Assembly: GCA_035546135.1 (NCBI GenBank)
Contig: DASZWY010000010.1
Span: forward strand, 1 to 5,014
From: JABDGR01 sp035546135
Lineage (GTDB): Bacteria > Verrucomicrobiota > Verrucomicrobiia > Opitutales > JABDGR01
Reading direction: 5' to 3'
DNA length: 5,014 nt
In this document: positions 4,139 through 5,014 of the stretch, in pieces
Position numbering within the stretch: the stretch's first letter is position 1
Layout: each line of letters starts with the position of its first letter
The notes under the pieces: model-generated
The model's database searches: none
What the model saw: the letters and a program-made list of their open reading frames with translations, nothing else
Told to the model about the DNA's origin: nothing
Position numbers and translations under genes: made by a program

Positions 4139-5014
4139 TTACAGCATCGCCTTGGCAACTTCGACGAGATGGTCGGTGGTGATGCCGAGTTCCTTCATCA
4201 CCTGGTCGCCGGGGGCGGAGAGGCCGAAGCGCTCGATGCCGATGACTTTGCCCTCGGTGCCGACGTATTTGTGCCACAGGCCGGTGATGCCCGCCTCGAT
4301 GGCGACGCGCTTCTTGCACCAGCTCGGCAAAATGCTCTCCCGGTATTCCCACGGCATGCGGTCGAATCGCTCGAAGCACGGCAGCGAGACCACGCGCACG
4401 CCGTTGCCGAGTTGCGCCGCCGCGTTCATCGCGTGCTGCAGTTCCGAGCCGCAGGCGATGAGAATCAAATTGAGGTAGCCGCCTTTTTCGTATTGCGCGA
4501 CGTAGCCGCCGGAGAGCACGCCGCCGCGCCGCCAATGCAGCGGGATGGAGTTCTGCAGCGGGATGACCTGGCGCGTCAGGCAGAGGGCCGTGGGGCCGTC
4601 GGTGCGGTCGAGCGCGGCGACAAACGCGCCGGCGGTTTCCTCGGGGTCGCCGGGGCGGATGACGTCGAGATGCGGGATGCAGCGCAGCGCGGAGACGAGC
4701 TCCACCGGCTGGTGCGTCGGGCCGTCCTCGCCGACGCCGACGCTGTCGTGCGTGAAAATATAAAACACCGGCAGCTTGGCGAGCGCGGCGAGGCGGATGC
4801 TCGGGCGCATGTAATCGGCGAAGGTCAGGAACGTCGCCCCCGAGGCGCGGAAGATGCCGTAATAGCCGAAGCCGTTGAGAATCGCGCCCATCGCGTGCTC
4901 GCGGATGCCGAAGTAGATGTTGCGCCCGCCGCGGTTGTCCACGTCGAAGTCGCCGGCGTCCTTGATGTAATTGAGCGTCGAGCCATGCAGGTCGGCGCTG
5001 CCCGAGACGATGAG
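4139..5014 (-). CDS. tkt: Transketolase, C-terminal part (5' end outside window)
   Basis: Transketolase is a cytosolic ThDP- and Mg-dependent enzyme that moves two-carbon units between sugar phosphates in the pentose phosphate or Calvin pathways. The 291 visible residues cover the middle (pyrimidine-binding) and C-terminal domains of a protein normally about 650-700 long. Motifs by visible residue: SGSADLHGSTLN at 4-15, FGIREHAMGAILNG at 35-48 with the catalytic Glu at 39, TFADYMRPSIRLAAL at 64-78, THDSVGVGEDGPTHQPVE at 88-105 with substrate-contacting D90 and H101, VIRPGDPEE at 118-126, LTRQ at 147-150, ACGSE at 187-191, and ERFGLSAPGD at 261-270. The frame is open to the right edge; the internal GTG at 4942 is not the start because conserved transketolase sequence continues upstream of it. 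The stop is TAA (complement of 4139-4141). The gene is intact as far as seen and converges on the hydrolase gene. Confidence 0.96.
   Translation of the reverse strand, partial: LIVSGSADLHGSTLNYIKDAGDFDVDNRGGRNIYFGIREHAMGAILNGFGYYGIFRASGATFLTFADYMRPSIRLAALAKLPVFYIFTHDSVGVGEDGPTHQPVELVSALRCIPHLDVIRPGDPEETAGAFVAALDRTDGPTALCLTRQVIPLQNSIPLHWRRGGVLSGGYVAQYEKGGYLNLILIACGSELQHAMNAAAQLGNGVRVVSLPCFERFDRMPWEYRESILPSWCKKRVAIEAGITGLWHKYVGTEGKVIGIERFGLSAPGDQVMKELGITTDHLVEVAKAML

Noticed and set aside
4139..4942. Transketolase as a short stand-alone protein starting at the GTG at 4942, as in split transketolases
   Set aside because: The frame continues upstream through conserved transketolase sequence (SGSADLHGS) to the window edge, so the gene is simply cut by the window.

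Overview
This 5.0 kb window is a GC-rich, densely coded piece of a bacterial chromosome. All the genes that can be named are housekeeping or metabolic. I see no phage, insertion sequence, CRISPR array, toxin-antitoxin pair or rRNA/tRNA gene. The gene set does not fix the host. My best inference is a Gram-negative of the PVC group, perhaps Verrucomicrobiota. It rests on the divergent CdsA signature (PGIGG in place of PGHGG), the frequent GTG starts without a clear Shine-Dalgarno, and the degenerate short tandem repeats between genes. This is a moderate-to-weak assignment.

Layout from left to right: (1) 1-252 (+), the C-terminal end of an unrecognised protein cut by the window edge. (2) 281-1833 (-), the envelope pair uppS-cdsA, overlapping by 4 bp; uppS makes the undecaprenyl-PP carrier precursor for peptidoglycan and cdsA makes CDP-diacylglycerol for phospholipids. 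(3) 1834-1979, a 146-bp gap with a strong small hairpin and a REP-like pair of GC-rich hairpins. (4) 1980-3152 (-), a type-I glycerate kinase. (5) 3153-3315, a divergent intergenic region built largely of degenerate 7-bp tandem repeats; a TTCATCC-type array runs up to or close to the start codon on each side, in inverted orientation. (6) 3316-4047 (+), a circularly permuted papain-fold (YiiX/YebB-like NlpC/P60) cysteine hydrolase. (7) 4048-4138, a convergent intergenic region holding a 70-bp imperfect palindrome that itself shows 8-bp periodicity. (8) 4139-5014 (-), the C-terminal part of transketolase, cut by the right edge.

Functionally, uppS and cdsA form an envelope-lipid unit, possibly read together with the upstream glycerate kinase. 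Glycerate kinase and transketolase both feed central carbon metabolism (glycerate to 2-phosphoglycerate; pentose phosphate or Calvin sugar rearrangement), but they are separate transcription units. The part least explained by known genes is the non-coding DNA: all three larger intergenic gaps contain organised inverted or tandem repeats. I found no convincing new multi-gene system. The repeats, the CdsA variant and the orphan permuted hydrolase deserve the second look.
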